DNA of 64,000 nt from Asaia bogorensis (lineage in GTDB: Bacteria > Pseudomonadota > Alphaproteobacteria > Acetobacterales > Acetobacteraceae), in the NCBI RefSeq assembly GCF_900465345.1, contig NZ_UEGO01000004.1, positions 62,001 to 126,000 of the forward strand. Reading direction: 5' to 3'. Position numbers and translations under genes: made by a program. The stretch's first letter is position 1; each line of letters starts with the position of its first letter. A model generated the notes under the pieces. The model was not told the origin of the DNA and searched no databases. It saw nothing but the letters and a program-made list of their open reading frames with translations. Shown here in pieces: positions 1 to 7,659 of this stretch.

Positions 1-232
1 GAAGGGTATCGGGCAGGGCTGCACAGTTGAGCTTGATAAGCGGCCTGTCCCAGCGCGGCGAGAGCAGAGCCAGTCGTGCGGCCACAAGCTCCTTGCCTGT
101 ACCGCGCTCGCCGATGATCAGCGCCGGCCGATCGAGCGGTGCGAGACGCGAGATATGGTCGAGCATCTCCAGAAACGCGGGAGATTGTCCGATCGGTGTC
201 GGGTTTTCTTCGTTTCTGGCAGATCGCGCCAT
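1..232 (-). CDS. pspF: PspF-like sigma-54 activator, N-terminal fragment (runs off window start)
   Basis: The minus-strand frame starts with ATG at 232 and reads 77 residues before the window ends. It shows the AAA+ Walker A of sigma-54 enhancer-binding proteins (IIGERGTGKE, about residues 40-49), followed by the typical KLNCAAL segment. The protein starts almost directly with the AAA+ domain and has no receiver or GAF domain, as in PspF. It is divergent from pspA, which supports the name. In the known system PspF activates the psp operon with sigma-54 RNA polymerase and is inhibited by PspA binding. The C-terminal helix-turn-helix lies outside the window. Confidence 0.85.
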   Translation of the reverse strand, partial: MARSARNEENPTPIGQSPAFLEMLDHISRLAPLDRPALIIGERGTGKELVAARLALLSPRWDRPLIKLNCAALPDTL

Positions 233-365
233 TTTCTGGCCAGTCTCATCCGTGGTGTTGCAAGAACTCTATCTTTCACCCCGGATCGTTACGCTTGCAA
301 GAGAAGCCTGTGTTCTCCTGCCCCGATTTCCTGTTAAATTCGTTCCAGCAAAGAAAGATCGTCAC

Positions 366-1052
366 ATGGGTATCTTCTCCCGCCTTGCGGATATTGTGAA
401 CTCCAACCTCAACGCCATACTGGCCAGCGCCGAAGACCCGGAGAAAATGATCCGGCTGATCATCCAGGAGATGGAAGACACGCTGGTCGAGGTGCGCAGC
501 CAGGCTGTCACCATGATTGCCGAGCGCAAGGGGCTTGAGCGTCGTGCACGCACGATGGTGCAGGAGGAAGACGAATGGCTGCGCAAGGCCGAACTGGCCC
601 TGACCCGCGACCGCGAAGATCTGGCCAAGGGCGCACTTGCCGCCAAGGCCACCATCGAGCAGTCGCGCAAGACGCTGGAGCAGCAGATTGCACAGGTCAA
701 TGAAAGCCTTGACCAGCAGCATGACGATATTGGCAAGCTGCAGGCCAAGCTGGCGGACGCGAAATCCCGCGAAAAATCGCTTTCGCTGCGCCACAAGGCT
801 GCGACCAATCGCATCAAGACACGCGAGCGCCTGTATGACACGCGCGTGGAAAATGCCTTCAACCGCTTCGAACAGGTCGAGCGTGCGCTTGACGCCCTTG
901 AGGGGAAGGCCGAAGCCTATGATCTCGGCCGTGGCCCCGGTGGCACGCGCAAGCCAAGCCTGCAGGAAGAACTGGCGGGCCTCGAAACCGATATGGCGGT
1001 CGAGAACGAACTCGAAGCGCTGCGCGCCCGGATCAAGAGCCGCCAGGGATGA
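366..1052 (+). CDS. pspA: Phage shock protein A
   Basis: This is a 228-residue PspA/IM30 family coiled-coil protein. It begins MGIFSRLADIVNSNLNAIL, the amphipathic membrane-binding helix of the family, and then has long heptad-rich helices up to the end, the usual PspA length. The open frame extends upstream to 27, but that part overlaps pspF and has no PspA homology, so the ATG at 366 is chosen. In the known system PspA inhibits PspF in the cytoplasm and, under envelope stress, moves to the inner membrane and stabilises it. It is first gene of a plus-strand operon with pspB and three exported proteins. Confidence 0.95.
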   Translation: MGIFSRLADIVNSNLNAILASAEDPEKMIRLIIQEMEDTLVEVRSQAVTMIAERKGLERRARTMVQEEDEWLRKAELALTRDREDLAKGALAAKATIEQSRKTLEQQIAQVNESLDQQHDDIGKLQAKLADAKSREKSLSLRHKAATNRIKTRERLYDTRVENAFNRFEQVERALDALEGKAEAYDLGRGPGGTRKPSLQEELAGLETDMAVENELEALRARIKSRQG

Positions 1053-1092
1053 GGACAAGCATGAGACGCGTTGCAAGCAAGGATAGGCCGTC

Positions 1093-1347
1093 ATGAGTCA
1101 TGGTTCCGGAACCGATCTGGGTGATCTGATCGGCCTCGCTGCGGTTGTGATGCCCTTCGTCATGGTCATGTATATCGTGACCATCCGTGCGCGTTCGAAG
1201 GCGACGGCCAGCAAATTGCAGGAATCGGATCTCGCTGCGCTCAATATGGCGCATGTGCAGGCACGCCGCCTTGAAGAACGCGTCGACCAGCTCGAGCGTA
1301 TTCTGGACGAGGATGTCCCTGGCTGGAGAACGCGGAGCTTTTCATGA
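1093..1347 (+). CDS. pspB: Phage shock protein B (small membrane protein)
   Basis: This 84-residue protein has one N-terminal membrane helix (about residues 11-31) followed by a charged coiled coil ending in LERILDEDVPGWR, which matches the C-terminal signature of PspB. AAGGA lies 9 bases before the ATG. In known systems PspB sits in the inner membrane with PspC, and together they recruit PspA. It starts 40 bases after pspA and its stop overlaps the next start as ATGA, so it is translationally coupled to the following exported protein rather than to a normal pspC. Confidence 0.9.
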   Translation: MSHGSGTDLGDLIGLAAVVMPFVMVMYIVTIRARSKATASKLQESDLAALNMAHVQARRLEERVDQLERILDEDVPGWRTRSFS

Positions 1348-2870
1348 TGGCAGACTGTCTGTATCGCCGCCCCGCCGGTCGCCACACGCGCCGCGTGGCG
1401 CTTGCGGCCCTGCTTCTGGCTGGCCTGGCACCGCTCGGGCCGGGAGGAGCCGGGTTTGACGGCCATGCCATGGCTGCACCGGCTCATGCCGGTTCGCCCG
1501 TTGTGATGGATGCGGAGGATCTCGATCTCAGCGTGCCCTGCCTGGGGCGCTTCGAGATCATGGTCGATCCGGCCATGAGCGACGGGGTATCGATCGACAG
1601 CTCTCCCTCAGGTGGGGCGCATCTGACCATGCGCACAGGCAAGACGCAGGGATCGTCCAAGGTTCTGATCACCAGCCGGACCTGTGCTCCCAGTGCTCGC
1701 GTCTCCATTCTGGTCGCGCCGAATGTCGGGGTGATGATCCATGACAGTCATGACACGCATATCATCATTCACGGCACGTTGGCCTCGCTGGAGGCCAGCC
1801 TCGAAGCCGGACAACTCGATGCCGACACCATCCAGTCGCTCGATCTGAGCCTGCGTGGCACCGAGCAGGTCCATATCGCCAGCCTCAACCGCGCCGCTCA
1901 GGTGGTTGAGACCGGGGCTTCGGGTCTTGTCGTCGATCACGCCGATCTCGATGCCTTTTCGGCACAGCTTTCTGAGACCAGCCATCTGACGGTGACGGAT
2001 GGCCGTTTCGACGTGTTGACCCTCATGGTCGAAAATGCCGCCAGCGCCCGCCTTGGGGGGAGCGCCAATACGGCCACCGTCTCCGCCTCGGGCACAGGGC
2101 TCGTCGCCATACCAAAGGTGAGCGGTGCCCTGACACGCACGGGCAACGTGCAGATCGGCCCGGTCGCATCGCCACCGCCCGATGCGGGATCACCACCCCA
2201 GAGCCCCTCTGCTCCGACAGCCGCGCCGCCAGCCCCCCCGGTTCCCGGGGACAAGACCCTGCCGCAGGATCATGCCGCGCAAGGAAGCGTTCCCCAGGAT
2301 AGCGCTACCCCGAGCGGCGTCCCTCAGAGCGGCGCCACAACGGGAGGCGCTTTCCCTGCCGGAATACCGCAGGGCCGCCCCGTGCAAGGCAATGGGGTTT
2401 CTGGCCCGACACAAATTGCCCCGCAGGGCATGATGCCCCCGAGCACGCCGCCCCTTCCCCCGGAAACATCAGGCCAGACTGTGCCGACACCGCCCACACC
2501 GGCACCTGCTACGGGGAATCCGGGCCAGAGCGGCACGGTAACAGCACCCGCTACGGGCTCGACTTCGGGCATCGCTACGTCCCCTTCCGCCTCTGTGGCG
2601 ACGGTGCCGAACACGAGTGCTTCGCCCCAGAGCCCAGCAGCGAACACATCTGGAGTAACCAACAATGCTCCGAATAGCGCCGGGCAGCCCTCAGGCACGG
2701 ACACGCCCGCCAGCTTACCGGATGCAGCGCCCGCCACGCAGCCCGTGACGAATGGCGCAGCCCAGACCATTCCGCAGGATTCCTCAGGCGCGGCGACGCG
2801 CACGACAGGGAGCGTCACGCCCGCCACCCCTGCCGCTCCCTCCGCATCAAAGGGAGATCAGACGAGGTGA
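1344..2870 (+). CDS. Exported repeat protein with long low-complexity tail, in psp operon
   Basis: The 508-residue product has a signal peptide (hydrophobic core about 18-30, likely cut after Ala-rich HAMAA near 45). A beta-rich region of about 50-270 resembles the beta-helix GIN/DUF2807 type of exported protein. After that come about 230 residues rich in Pro, Ser, Thr, Ala, Gly and Gln with no membrane anchor at the end. It overlaps pspB by 4 bases (ATGA), with GGAG 6 bases before the start. Its head looks related to the next two proteins, but the PspC-like tail they carry is absent. It is probably periplasmic or secreted. The function is unknown; a role in envelope stress is inferred from the operon only. 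Confidence 0.75.
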   Translation: MMADCLYRRPAGRHTRRVALAALLLAGLAPLGPGGAGFDGHAMAAPAHAGSPVVMDAEDLDLSVPCLGRFEIMVDPAMSDGVSIDSSPSGGAHLTMRTGKTQGSSKVLITSRTCAPSARVSILVAPNVGVMIHDSHDTHIIIHGTLASLEASLEAGQLDADTIQSLDLSLRGTEQVHIASLNRAAQVVETGASGLVVDHADLDAFSAQLSETSHLTVTDGRFDVLTLMVENAASARLGGSANTATVSASGTGLVAIPKVSGALTRTGNVQIGPVASPPPDAGSPPQSPSAPTAAPPAPPVPGDKTLPQDHAAQGSVPQDSATPSGVPQSGATTGGAFPAGIPQGRPVQGNGVSGPTQIAPQGMMPPSTPPLPPETSGQTVPTPPTPAPATGNPGQSGTVTAPATGSTSGIATSPSASVATVPNTSASPQSPAANTSGVTNNAPNSAGQPSGTDTPASLPDAAPATQPVTNGAAQTIPQDSSGAATRTTGSVTPATPAAPSASKGDQTR

Positions 2871-4153
2871 TCCGCCTGCCCCTGTCCCGCTATCCGTATG
2901 CAGCCGTGAGCCGGATCCTGCCACAGGTCATAGGCCTTATGGGTCTGTGCATCCTGCTTCCCATCACGGCCCTTGCCGATCCGACACTTTCGAGTTCGGC
3001 CCTTTCGAGCGCGACCACGCCTCAGGCGCTTCTTGACGCCGCCCCCTATACGCTGCGCCTGAACACCTCATGCACGTCGTCCATCACGATCGAGGGGGCC
3101 AGCGAGGGTCAGGGTGACGCTGCCCTGCTGGAGGACCGGGATGGCGGGCAGATGGCAGGGCTGACGATTGCCGGCTCAGGCCATGAAACAACTGTCGATG
3201 GCAATCAGTGCGAGCGTGCCTCGACCCTGCATGTCAGGCCGGGTACAGCCATCATCGCGGTCATGCGTGGCTTTGGTTCGCTGCATATTTCCGGCGTCAA
3301 CGGGCCGGTTTCGCTCACACAGCGTGGCAGCGGCACGATTTCCATCGATCAGGCAACGGCGCTGGTTCTGAACGAGAACGGCTTTGGCAGTTTGCGGCTC
3401 GGCTGGCTGAACGGCCCCGCCACCCTGACCACCTCAGGCAGCGGCAGTGTCACGATTGCCCGCGTAGATGCCTCACATCTTGCAGCGGATTCGGGCGGAT
3501 TTGGCTCTATCACCCTTAATGCCGGGACCATCGGGGCACTCAACGCCGATATTCATGGCTCCGGGCATCTGAAATTCGGTGGGACTGTCGGCACGGCAAA
3601 CCTTGTCGCTTCGGGCTATGGCGGGATCGACATCGACAGGGTAACGGGCGAACTGCATCAGGAAGCCCATTCGCCAGCGACGATTTCACTCAATCATGCG
3701 TCGACCTTCCGCAAATCGTCTCATGCAAGCCATGCTATCCTCACCCTGCCTGATGGCACCGTCATCACGGCCCATAGTCTGACGCGGCCCGACGGCACGG
3801 TTATCAGCTTTGACAATGATGAAAGCGGCGACCGGGCCACAGCCGGTGATGATGCGACAACGCGTCACGGCCAGCGGCGATGGCTGGGCTGGGGCCTCCT
3901 GGCGCTGCTCCTTATCGTGTTCCGTCGGCGTATCGCAGGCTTCGTACCGGTGGATTTTCTGTCGCGCATCCGGCGTTCTGCCGGCTCGTCCCATGCGCCC
4001 CAGCCCTTGGCTGCGAGCGCGCCGGAAATTGCCACACTGGAAGCCCGTTTGCAGCGTCTCGACAAACGCGTGAGCGATATCGAGCAATGCGTGACCTCAC
4101 GCAATTTCCACCTGCATCGCGAATTTCATCATCTCGTCAGAAATCACGGGTGA
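2867..4153 (+). CDS. Membrane-anchored beta-helix-like protein with PspC-type C-terminal tail
   Basis: The start is GTG overlapping the previous stop (GTGA). The 428 residues hold a signal peptide (cut near Ala37), a repeat head with GxG turns at residues 135, 154, 172, 191, 211, 231 and 250, one membrane helix at about 339-353 followed by RRR, and a cytoplasmic coiled coil. It ends with the pattern VTS-x2-F-x-L-x3-F-x2-L (Val409 to Leu423). That ending is the conserved C-terminus of PspC (E. coli PspC ends YVTSDTFTLRSRFRQL), yet the PspC membrane domain is missing. I infer a periplasmic sensor head joined to a PspA/PspB-contacting tail. The function is not proven. Confidence 0.8.
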   Translation: MIRLPLSRYPYAAVSRILPQVIGLMGLCILLPITALADPTLSSSALSSATTPQALLDAAPYTLRLNTSCTSSITIEGASEGQGDAALLEDRDGGQMAGLTIAGSGHETTVDGNQCERASTLHVRPGTAIIAVMRGFGSLHISGVNGPVSLTQRGSGTISIDQATALVLNENGFGSLRLGWLNGPATLTTSGSGSVTIARVDASHLAADSGGFGSITLNAGTIGALNADIHGSGHLKFGGTVGTANLVASGYGGIDIDRVTGELHQEAHSPATISLNHASTFRKSSHASHAILTLPDGTVITAHSLTRPDGTVISFDNDESGDRATAGDDATTRHGQRRWLGWGLLALLLIVFRRRIAGFVPVDFLSRIRRSAGSSHAPQPLAASAPEIATLEARLQRLDKRVSDIEQCVTSRNFHLHREFHHLVRNHG

Positions 4154-4244
4154 TGCAGAGCGTGCCTGGCGGCGACAGGACAACCGACGCCTGCGCGCAG
4201 TCAGCGGGTCCGAACTGCGGCCCCATGAAAGAAGGACAGACGTC

Positions 4245-5657
4245 ATGAGCCGTATCAGCCTGGGCGTTTTTCTCGTCCTGACCATATCGCCCGCCCTTGC
4301 AGAAACGAGCTTGCCCACGACACCTGAGGCCGCACTCGCCGCCGCACCCTATACGCTGCATATCGAGGCGGGATGCGCCGCCCGTATTCACGTCCGGGGT
4401 GCCGGGGCGCTCCAGCAGAATGCCGACATGCGGGAGGTGCCGGCGGGTCTCTCCTTCGAGGCAGGTCACCACGACGCGTGGCTGACCGGCAATGCCTGCG
4501 GTCAGGATGCCACAATTCAGTTGCGGGAGGGGGCAGCCATCGTCTCCACCGCGATGAATTACGACAAACTGGATATCGACTGGGTCAACGGGCCGCTTTC
4601 CCTGCGTCAGGGCCGGGGCGATATTTCGGTCGACAAGGCGAGCGCCCTTCTGCTGAGGGGCAGCGGTCCTGGCGCCCTTTCCCTAGGCACACTGACCGGG
4701 CCGGCCATTCTTGCCACCTCCGGGCCGGGCGAGGCGCAAATCGATACCGCGACTGCGCCCTCGGTCGTGATCGGCACGACCGGCCCCGGCGATGTCGTCA
4801 TACGCGGTGGCACTATCGACCAGCTTGCCGTGTCGCTGTCCGGTCCGGGTGACGCCATCTTTGACGGCGTGGCGCGCAACGCCACGCTACGCACCAGCGC
4901 TTCGGGCGATATCCGTGTGCATCAGGTACTGGGAGACGAGCACGCCCATTCGAGCGCGAGCGGCAGTATCGAAATTGCCATGCCGTCCGGCCATGGCGAG
5001 CGCTTTACCGGCAAGGTGCGCGACAGCAACACTAATAATGGCACCCGCATCACGCCCGACGACATGCGTCTGGCCGATGGGACACGCATCAACAGCCATC
5101 GCCTGATCAAGCCAGATGGTACGATCATTGATTTCGATGCGCTGCGTCGCATGGGGAGCGAGAGCGTTCACGTCTCCACCCCCGAACCGCCTGAGCCTCC
5201 AGAGCCGCCGGAGCCACCAGAACCTCCCGAGCCACCGGCAGCGTCAGTCACGTCGGGAACGACCCATGTCAGCACGCAACATACGCCCTCCAGCCCATAC
5301 ACATTCGGAATGACCCTACCTACACTGTCCGATAACGGCAGCATGGCCTCCGGGCTGGTTGCGCTGAGTGCGCTGGCCATTGCCTTGATGCGTCGGCGTC
5401 TCATCCCGAAGATCATCGCGGCCCTTCAAAGCCACAATCCGGCACTTGCCCGCAAAGTCGAGCCTTTCCTTCTGTCACTCATGACCCGTGTGTCAGACCC
5501 GATGCCACAAACCCAGCTTCCGCAGTTGCTTGATCTGACAGAGCGTCTGCAAAAGCTCGACAGGCGTGTAGGGGCCGTTGAGACCTGCGTCACCTCGCGC
5601 GACTTCCACCTGCATACGCAGTTTCGCGATCTGGACCGCCGTCAGAACGGAGCCTGA
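4245..5657 (+). CDS. Paralogous beta-helix-like membrane protein with PspC-type tail and PEP repeat
   Basis: This 470-residue paralogue of the preceding gene starts at an ATG with AAGGA 8 bases upstream. It has a signal peptide (cut near Ala19) and a head with GPG turns at 20-residue steps (residues 141, 161, 181, 201). A PEP/PPE repeat occupies residues 313-331. One membrane helix lies at about 366-383 and is followed by RRR. The tail has heptads and ends VTS-x2-F-x-L-x3-F-x2-L (449-463), the PspC C-terminal signature. The two paralogues share SxTPxAxLxAAPYTL-like N-termini and a DGT-x-I-x-F motif before the linker. It is last in the psp operon, ahead of a hairpin. Its function is inferred as envelope-stress sensing. 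Confidence 0.8.
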   Translation: MSRISLGVFLVLTISPALAETSLPTTPEAALAAAPYTLHIEAGCAARIHVRGAGALQQNADMREVPAGLSFEAGHHDAWLTGNACGQDATIQLREGAAIVSTAMNYDKLDIDWVNGPLSLRQGRGDISVDKASALLLRGSGPGALSLGTLTGPAILATSGPGEAQIDTATAPSVVIGTTGPGDVVIRGGTIDQLAVSLSGPGDAIFDGVARNATLRTSASGDIRVHQVLGDEHAHSSASGSIEIAMPSGHGERFTGKVRDSNTNNGTRITPDDMRLADGTRINSHRLIKPDGTIIDFDALRRMGSESVHVSTPEPPEPPEPPEPPEPPEPPAASVTSGTTHVSTQHTPSSPYTFGMTLPTLSDNGSMASGLVALSALAIALMRRRLIPKIIAALQSHNPALARKVEPFLLSLMTRVSDPMPQTQLPQLLDLTERLQKLDRRVGAVETCVTSRDFHLHTQFRDLDRRQNGA

Positions 5658-5699
5658 CCGCGCCTTCTGACGCACAGGCCCTGCCGTTCGGAAACGCCT

Positions 5700-5727
5700 G
5701 AGAGGGCTGACAGAATTCAGCCCTCTC
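5700..5727 (+). terminator. Hairpin after psp operon
   Basis: A perfect 11-bp stem, GAGAGGGCTGA with TCAGCCCTCTC, encloses a 6-base loop 43 bases after the last psp-operon gene. No T-run follows, so termination may need other factors. Confidence 0.65.
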
Positions 5728-5879
5728 ACACCCTGTCTCCCCAATCCGGTCTGTTGCAACTGCCATGCGCAGAAAGGCAGACGATTGGGGTGCATCCTCG
5801 CGTCACAGAGGGCTTTGACGTAGCGCGTCAGGCAGGCTAGGGCTTGAAGCATGACCTTCCCTGATGGCAGCTGCTGACC

Positions 5880-6665
5880 GTGAATTTCCTACTCGATCCC
5901 GTTGCGGCCATCGGGCGTGCCTTCCTCGGCATCGTGCGCAAGGCTGGTGCTCTGGCGCTTTTTGCCTTGGCAGGCCTGTCGCATCTGCTGCGACCGCCCT
6001 TCTACTGGGGCGTGTTCTTCAACAGCCTGATTGAAATCGCCTTCTATTCGCTGCCAGTCGTGGCGCTGACCGCGATTTTCTCAGGCGGCGTGATCGCGCT
6101 TCAGTCCTATGCAGGCTTCGCCCAGTACCATGTACAGAGCGCCATTGCTGGAATCGTCGTTCTGGCTGTAGTGCGTGAACTTGGCCCGGTTCTGGCCGGT
6201 CTGATGGTGGCGGGCCGCGTCGGCGCAGCCATGTCAGCCGAGATCGGCACCATGCGCGTGACTGACCAGATCGACGCGCTGCGCACCCTTTCGACCGACC
6301 CGATGAAGTATCTGGTCACGCCGCGCCTTCTGGCTGGTACGCTGGCCCTGCCCTTTCTGGTGCTTATTGCCGATATTCTGGGCGTGCTCGGCGGCTTTAC
6401 CGTTTCGGTTTCCAAGCTCGGCTTTGACCCGCAGAACTACATTATTGCCACGTTCAACGCGCTCAAGCCGCTGGACGTGCTGGTCGGTCTTTCCAAGGCG
6501 GCCGTGTTCGGGTTCATCATCAGCCTGATGGGCTGCTATCATGGCTATACCAGCCGTGGCGGCGCCGAGGGTGTGGGATCGGCCACCACGGCAGCGGTCG
6601 TTGCTGCCTCGATCCTGCTTCTCGCTTTCGATTACCTCCTGACGGATCTGTTCTTCGCCCAATGA
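5880..6665 (+). CDS. mlaE: MlaE-family lipid ABC transporter permease
   Basis: The 261-residue protein is a MlaE/YrbE permease. It has an N-terminal amphipathic segment and five or so membrane helices, with family blocks such as VRELGPVLAGLMVAGRVGAA and AEIGTMRVTDQIDAL in the middle. GTG at 5880 is used because a TGA lies in frame just upstream, though its ribosome site is weak. With the overlapping ATPase it forms the inner-membrane part of a Mla-type phospholipid transporter that maintains outer-membrane asymmetry. No MCE-domain (MlaD) or MlaC gene follows. Confidence 0.92.
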   Translation: MNFLLDPVAAIGRAFLGIVRKAGALALFALAGLSHLLRPPFYWGVFFNSLIEIAFYSLPVVALTAIFSGGVIALQSYAGFAQYHVQSAIAGIVVLAVVRELGPVLAGLMVAGRVGAAMSAEIGTMRVTDQIDALRTLSTDPMKYLVTPRLLAGTLALPFLVLIADILGVLGGFTVSVSKLGFDPQNYIIATFNALKPLDVLVGLSKAAVFGFIISLMGCYHGYTSRGGAEGVGSATTAAVVAASILLLAFDYLLTDLFFAQ

Positions 6666-7450
6666 GCGCCCTGCCCAAGATCCGCATTCGCGGCCTGACC
6701 AAATCCTTCGGCTCCAAAACCGTTCTGGATGGCATCGACCTCGATGTCGAAGCCGGAACGTCAATGGTGATTATCGGTGGTTCAGGCAGTGGCAAATCGG
6801 TGCTTCTGCGCTGCATCCTCGGTCTGATCACCCCGGATTCCGGCACGATCGAGATCGACGGTGAAAACGTGCTTACTGCTTCCCCCGCACGACGCGATGC
6901 CCTTGTCGAACAGATTGGCATGCTGTTCCAGAATGCTGCGCTGTTCGACAGCATGAGCGTGGCCGATAACATCGTGTTCGGCCTGCGCGCCAAAGGCCGC
7001 GGCAAGGCTCATCGCTTGAGCGCGGCACAAGCCCGTGCCCAGGCCGGTGATATTCTCAAGCAGGTCGGGCTCGATCCCTCAGTCGGGGCACTCGCGCCCT
7101 CCGAGCTGTCGGGCGGTATGCAAAAGCGCGTGGGGCTTGCCCGCGCCATTGCAGGCACACCCAACATCCTGTTCTTCGACGAGCCGACAACGGGCCTCGA
7201 CCCCATCATGGGGGCTGTGATTGACGGGCTGATCGTGGATTGTGTCAAACGCCTTGGCTCGACCGCTATTGCCATCACCCATGACATGGCCTCGGCGCAG
7301 CGTATCGGCGACCGTGCGGCTATGCTCTATCATGGCAAACTTGTCTGGCAGGGGCTGGCGTCAGAACTGATGAACAGCGGAAACGCGATGGTCGATCAGT
7401 TTACCCATGGCCGCAAGGACGGACCGATCGGTATGGAACTGCGGCGTTAG
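6662..7450 (+). CDS. mlaF: MlaF-family ABC transporter ATPase
   Basis: This 262-residue ABC ATPase has Walker A GGSGSGKS (about 39-46), signature LSGGMQKRVGLARAI and Walker B ILFFDEPTTGLDPI. The MQKR variant of the signature and the ending THGRKDGPIGM are typical of MlaF. It overlaps mlaE by ATGA, so the two are co-translated. It powers lipid movement by the MlaE permease at the cytoplasmic face. Confidence 0.92.
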   Translation: MSALPKIRIRGLTKSFGSKTVLDGIDLDVEAGTSMVIIGGSGSGKSVLLRCILGLITPDSGTIEIDGENVLTASPARRDALVEQIGMLFQNAALFDSMSVADNIVFGLRAKGRGKAHRLSAAQARAQAGDILKQVGLDPSVGALAPSELSGGMQKRVGLARAIAGTPNILFFDEPTTGLDPIMGAVIDGLIVDCVKRLGSTAIAITHDMASAQRIGDRAAMLYHGKLVWQGLASELMNSGNAMVDQFTHGRKDGPIGMELRR

Positions 7451-7463
7451 AGGATAAAGAGGC

Positions 7464-7485
7464 GTTCTTTTTTGCAAAAAAGAAC
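7464..7485. repeat. Perfect inverted repeat in mlaF-radA spacer
   Basis: Ten-base arms GTTCTTTTTT and AAAAAAGAAC are separated by GC. It starts a 150-base AT/GC-patchy stretch that also holds GGGGATCAAACCCC and ends with AAAAAGAAGAAC, near-complementary to the left arm. It could act as a terminator for mlaF on either strand or be the end of a short dispersed element. Confidence 0.6.
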
Positions 7486-7659
7486 CAAAAAACTCTTTTC
7501 CGTGGAGGGGATCAAACCCCCCGGTTTTTCTCTGACTAGAATCTGAGAGTCTTTTTGCTTCTTTCTCCTCGGAAAAAGAAGAACCTCCTCCCCGTTCTTG
7601 TTATGTTTCCCCATCTGCCCTATCTTCCGATCTGAACCCCAGACCGGAAGATGTTCCTC

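Noticed and set aside
27-365. Upstream extension of the pspA frame
   Set aside because: It overlaps the divergent pspF gene, and PspA homologues begin at the ATG at 366.
233-365. Sigma-54 promoter for pspA
   Set aside because: TTGC and GG dinucleotides are present, but no pair has the -24/-12 spacing, so I do not call one.
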